NCBI RefSeq assembly: GCF_020880975.1
Contig: NZ_JAJIWP010000001.1
Location: 310,001-374,000, forward strand
From: Mucilaginibacter sp. UR6-1
GTDB taxonomy: Bacteria; Bacteroidota; Bacteroidia; Sphingobacteriales; Sphingobacteriaceae
Direction: 5' to 3'
Length of the DNA stretch: 64,000 nucleotides
The notes beneath the pieces were generated by a model. It ran no database searches. It was not told where the DNA came from and saw only the letters and a program-made list of their open reading frames with translations. This document shows, piece after piece, positions 61,601-64,000 of the stretch. Each line of letters opens with the position of its first letter. Within the stretch, counting starts at the first letter, position 1. Position numbers and translations under genes: made by a program.

Positions 61601-64000
61601 ACATCGGCAATATCTATCACATGATCTTTACCAGTAACCAACATACCCGAAAGTTCACTGCCTTTTGGTGTTTTTATACCTACGTAAGCAGGGTAAACAT
61701 TATAGGGTAAAGCAACCTGATTTATGCTGAAATTACCTCCCGGTTCAAAAACCTTTACCACAAAATTAGCACGTAAACGGCCTGGCGCCTGGCGTTCAAC
61801 ATTAATATCGGCACTTACAGGGGCCGTGCCATTGCCATTAAGGCGTGCATCAAATACGGTTTGGGTTTGTGTGTTAAAGGCAAGGGTAGGGTCATCAAAT
61901 ACATAGTCATCAAAACCTTTAAAGGTGGTTGTTTGTGCCGATAAGAAGGCATCCACCTTAGCTTTTAAGTTTTGAGCCGCGCCGCCAAACAGCCATTGTG
62001 CTGAGAGTGCGCCGTTTTGGCCTGCACCTTTGGTAAGTTCATCAGCCCCGCCGAATGACAAGTTGAGCTTTAGCCTGTTAGGCATAATGGTTTCAACCTT
62101 AATATTTTTCTCAAACACTGCGCCGCCTACCTTAACCCTGGCCAGCCAGTTACCTGTTGGTGATGAAGTTTCGGTAGCGGTATGAAAGCTGTAAAAACCA
62201 TCAACAGATTTATTTTGGGTGATACGTTTATATACCTGCCCCTGCGGATTGTAAAGCTCAAACTCAACAGGGTGATCAGCAGGGAGGGTTTTAAGTTTAT
62301 CCTCTAAAATAAAGGTGAGGTAAATATCATCGCCCGGGCGCCACACGCCACGTTCGCCATAAATAAAGCCTTTTAAGCCTTTTTGTACCTGTTCGCCGCT
62401 TACATCAAAACGGGTTAATGGTAGCGAACTGCCATCATCTAATTTAAGGTAGCCCCGTTCGTTATTGTATTTGGCCATCAGCAGGTAAGGCTTGCGCTTC
62501 AGGTCAAATTTAGCCAGGCCATCACCGTCTGATGTGGTTTTGAAGATAACCTGCTTTTGATAATCAAGCAACTGAAGCTCAACACTACCCATAGGTTGTG
62601 CGGTAAGCAAATTGGTAACGGCAACCACCATGCTGTTATCGCTGCCACGCTTGGCTATTAAACCAATGTTTGATGCCATAATGTTGCGCGTGGCCCAGCG
62701 CTGTTTGCTGAAGTAGGAGTTGGTACAAGGGTCGTTACGCTCATCCCAACGGTAATCATCAGGGTAATAATTATCATAACGCTGCCAAAATTCATCGTCT
62801 TCATCATTTACCTTGCCGGTATTATTGCCGCCATATTCGTAATCATCATAACCCTCATCTTCATCACTAACTTTTGCAGCCGAACCTGCGCGGCAATTAA
62901 ATAGCGAATACTCCTTGCGGAAACCGATCACTACGCGGTATATAGCACCCGGTTCGGTACGTAGTAACTGGTCAATATCCAGCATAAAACGGTTCTTTTT
63001 ACCCAGGTTAAGAGCTTTGTCATCATCCAGGCGAATGGTTTTTTGTACAACCGGTTTACCTACCTGGCGAAGTTCGGTACCGCCATCAAATCCATTGTTT
63101 TGGAAGTACTGCGGTACGTTGTTTTCGTATACCTTAATGATGGTTACATCCACCGCTTTCAGGTTTACGGCCTCAAAAGGCATCATCAGGTGACCAGAAT
63201 CCGGCAGGATAACGCCTTTGCCCGGTATGGTAACAGCAGGCAAACGATTTTCAAAAAATACGTTTGCAGTATAAGGCTTAGTAAGCTTTTTGTTTGAAAT
63301 ATTTTCGATGCCGGGATTTACCGTAACCGTATAATTGCCTTCCAATCTCTCGGGTGCGTAAACCTTAACCACGCTGCCGTCAATGGTGTACGCGGCATCG
63401 CCAATGTTATTAATGCTGATCAATCCGTTCAATTCCTGCCCGACCATGATAGCATCTGAGAATTGCACTTCGGTATACTCATCGTTATTTTGTACTGCAC
63501 GAACTGCCAGCACCCTGAAATCGCCAATGGCGGGTACCACGAAAGCCTGGCTGCCTTGCTTCTCAACGTTAAGGCTGCCGCCATTCCAGTCAACAGTTAG
63601 GGGAGTGGCCTTGTCCTTAGCACGGGCAAGGTTATTTACCGTAAACGTGTGCGATTTTGTGGCCGCGTTATGCTGCCAGGTTATTTTGGCTGAAGATGAA
63701 TAGTTTACAGCTAAAATCTTTTCTATCGCTTTCGGGTCTTCGGTATCGGCTGTTTGTATACAGCCGCCAAGTTTCATTTTATCTATAGATGTATTGGTGG
63801 CCGTACGTAAGCCTGCGAAGGTTACGGTAAAATCGGGTTTTATGATCTGGAAATCAAAGCTGAAATTCTGATACTCTTTAGGTACCTCAATAACCTTGCT
63901 CAGGCTAAAGTCAGCCGAATAATTTTGCCCGGGTTCAAGTTTCTCTGATGGTGTGAATTCAATGGTGCGGGCATCAACCCAGCGGGCCTTGCCTTTTATT
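58675..64000 (-). CDS. Alpha-2-macroglobulin family protein, 5' end outside window
   Basis: The frame is open to the right edge, giving about 1775 visible residues; an internal ATG at 63777 is not the true start. Tandem macroglobulin (MG) beta-domains are followed by the A2M core ('RIYQ'-like MG region with 'GFIYGERGVWRPGDDIYL'), bait-region-like sequence, and the thioester motif 'YPHGCVEQTTSAAFPQLY' (Cys codon near 60022). An alpha/alpha toroid and a C-terminal receptor-like domain ('MALTQIFPSGWEI') follow. Bacterial A2Ms are periplasmic protease traps, often beside pbpC. An Asp/Tyr-rich insert lies at about 62700-62875. The signal peptide is not visible. Confidence 0.92.
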   Translation of the reverse strand, partial: IKGKARWVDARTIEFTPSEKLEPGQNYSADFSLSKVIEVPKEYQNFSFDFQIIKPDFTVTFAGLRTATNTSIDKMKLGGCIQTADTEDPKAIEKILAVNYSSSAKITWQHNAATKSHTFTVNNLARAKDKATPLTVDWNGGSLNVEKQGSQAFVVPAIGDFRVLAVRAVQNNDEYTEVQFSDAIMVGQELNGLISINNIGDAAYTIDGSVVKVYAPERLEGNYTVTVNPGIENISNKKLTKPYTANVFFENRLPAVTIPGKGVILPDSGHLMMPFEAVNLKAVDVTIIKVYENNVPQYFQNNGFDGGTELRQVGKPVVQKTIRLDDDKALNLGKKNRFMLDIDQLLRTEPGAIYRVVIGFRKEYSLFNCRAGSAAKVSDEDEGYDDYEYGGNNTGKVNDEDDEFWQRYDNYYPDDYRWDERNDPCTNSYFSKQRWATRNIMASNIGLIAKRGSDNSMVVAVTNLLTAQPMGSVELQLLDYQKQVIFKTTSDGDGLAKFDLKRKPYLLMAKYNNERGYLKLDDGSSLPLTRFDVSGEQVQKGLKGFIYGERGVWRPGDDIYLTFILEDKLKTLPADHPVEFELYNPQGQVYKRITQNKSVDGFYSFHTATETSSPTGNWLARVKVGGAVFEKNIKVETIMPNRLKLNLSFGGADELTKGAGQNGALSAQWLFGGAAQNLKAKVDAFLSAQTTTFKGFDDYVFDDPTLAFNTQTQTVFDARLNGNGTAPVSADINVERQAPGRLRANFVVKVFEPGGNFSINQVALPYNVYPAYVGIKTPKGSELSGMLVTGKDHVIDIADVDTKGKLLPGSRSVEVELYKIQWRWWWDETGDELSNFTQDRYNKLIKTETVNLTNGRGKWGMRIAQADWGRYLIKVKDPQTGHSTGKIIYVDWPNWSERLQQDNPTEAAMLSFTSDKKSYKVGEDATLTIPTSSDGRALISFENGSKVLKTEWIDTKKGQTRYSFKVDESMAPNVFVNVTLLQRHAQTINDLPIRMYGTIGLQVENPETILKPVISMPDKIRPETQSAITVSEASGKEMTYTVAIVDEGLLDITGFKTPDPHSTFYAKEALGVKTWDLFDYVIGAFGGGLERILSIGGDGTASQNKNVSVNRFKPVVKFLGPFHLNAGEKQTQRFTLPQYIGSVRAMVIAGHTGGYGFAEKAVAVKKPLMILATLPRVLAPQEQIQLPVTVFALEKNIKNVNVQVQSNAFSNLGGNNSKSLTFTKTGDQLVTFNLNVKDFVGVGKVRIIAKSGSETAAYDVELNVRNPNPPVTKILEAELAPGKTWGTLYAALGMIGTNKATLEVSAIPALNLSKRLSYLIQYPHGCVEQTTSAAFPQLYLEQLQDLTDRQKAEAERNIKAAINRLNGFRVNNGGLSYWPGYGEADDWGTNYAGHFMLAAQAKGYQLPVGFIEQWKKFQKQKALGWAPDTRSFYGADLIQAYRLYLLALARSPELGAMNRLREFQYISIEAKWRLAAAYKLAGQTEVALNLIKGLPTEIKPYNSMFGTYGSDLRDQAMILETLTLLGQQQRASALMRTVAAHLSHDYWYSTQTTAYSLIAIAQYCGVNKNGGKMAFAYQAGAKGSVNANSYIWQADAAPNGGKVFVKNNGTNKLYVRLIQKGQPSSADNIATNVNPDVLGMSIAYFTLGGKPVDVAKLKQGTDFVAQVTLRNPGKQGRYDNMALTQIFPSGWEILNSRMLNNDEAFKSSPSDYRDIRDDRVNTYFGLGERQEVTYYVMLNAAYAGRYYLPATYCEAMYNNSINALIKGQWVEVIK

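Noticed and set aside
1..64000. CRISPR array, prophage, insertion sequence, tRNA or rRNA
   Set aside because: No regularly spaced direct repeats, integrase or transposase motifs, or structural RNA signatures other than the SRP RNA were found.

Overview
The window looks like chromosomal DNA of a Bacteroidota bacterium of the family Sphingobacteriaceae, most like Mucilaginibacter or Pedobacter. The reasons are SusC/SusD pairs, many lipoproteins with a short lipobox, -7 boxes of the Bacteroidota type TAnnTTTG in front of housekeeping genes, few clear Shine-Dalgarno sites, and family-specific proteins (DUF5689, NagB fused to a PIG-L deacetylase, MacB-like permeases without an adjacent ATPase). 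Genus is inference. No phage, integrase, transposase, CRISPR array, tRNA or rRNA was seen.

Layout. 1-3061: the tail of one SusCD locus (a SusD-like lipoprotein and a DUF5689 lipoprotein; its SusC must lie left of the window). 3244-20959: a polysaccharide/amino-sugar locus. It holds a LacI-type regulator, twin LacI-type operators followed by a terminator-like hairpin, SusC, SusD, a PKD lipoprotein, an HGSNAT-like membrane acetyltransferase, a DUF4832 lipoprotein, a NahK-like HexNAc 1-kinase, a CBM9-like protein, a sugar MFS transporter, a GH109-like enzyme, a NagB::PIG-L fusion and GlmM. 21085-27341: an ABC-type permease, an MhqO/MhqD-like quinone-defence pair, a cupin, a Crp-like regulator and a molybdopterin oxidoreductase. 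27338-32430: YitT, then a signalling cluster (histidine kinase, two response regulators, a receiver-cyclase fusion, and an FNR-like regulator with four cysteines). 32705-41694: mixed metabolism, a frameshifted Gly-rich gene beside its intact paralogue, an ECF sigma factor with a membrane partner, a YbjQ protein, a dicarboxylate symporter and a repeat-flanked four-helix-bundle gene. 41766-58621: housekeeping genes (rplU, rpmA, rpsO, pnp, rpe, serC, serA, beta-CASP RNase, SAM hydrolase, phoH, purC, STAS, rnz, YpdA, fsa, SRP RNA, 2H phosphoesterase, dinB). 58675-64000: a large alpha-2-macroglobulin cut by the right edge.

How the genes may work together. The central locus can be read as a complete route for an N-acetylhexosamine glycan. 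SusCD and the surface lipoproteins bind and import it. The membrane acetyltransferase may re-acetylate free amino groups, and GH109 may release GalNAc. The MFS protein takes up the monosaccharide and the NahK-like kinase makes HexNAc-1-phosphate. The PIG-L half of the fusion could deacetylate it, GlmM could convert GlcN-1-P to GlcN-6-P, and the NagB half deaminates that to fructose-6-P. No NagA or NagK is present here. This 1-phosphate route is inference from gene content and is the most interesting proposal in the window.

Intergenic DNA is rich in dispersed palindromes of several families, concentrated at 35827-36170, 40038-40507, 47607-47686, 48694-48927, 52311-52410 and 55736-55826.
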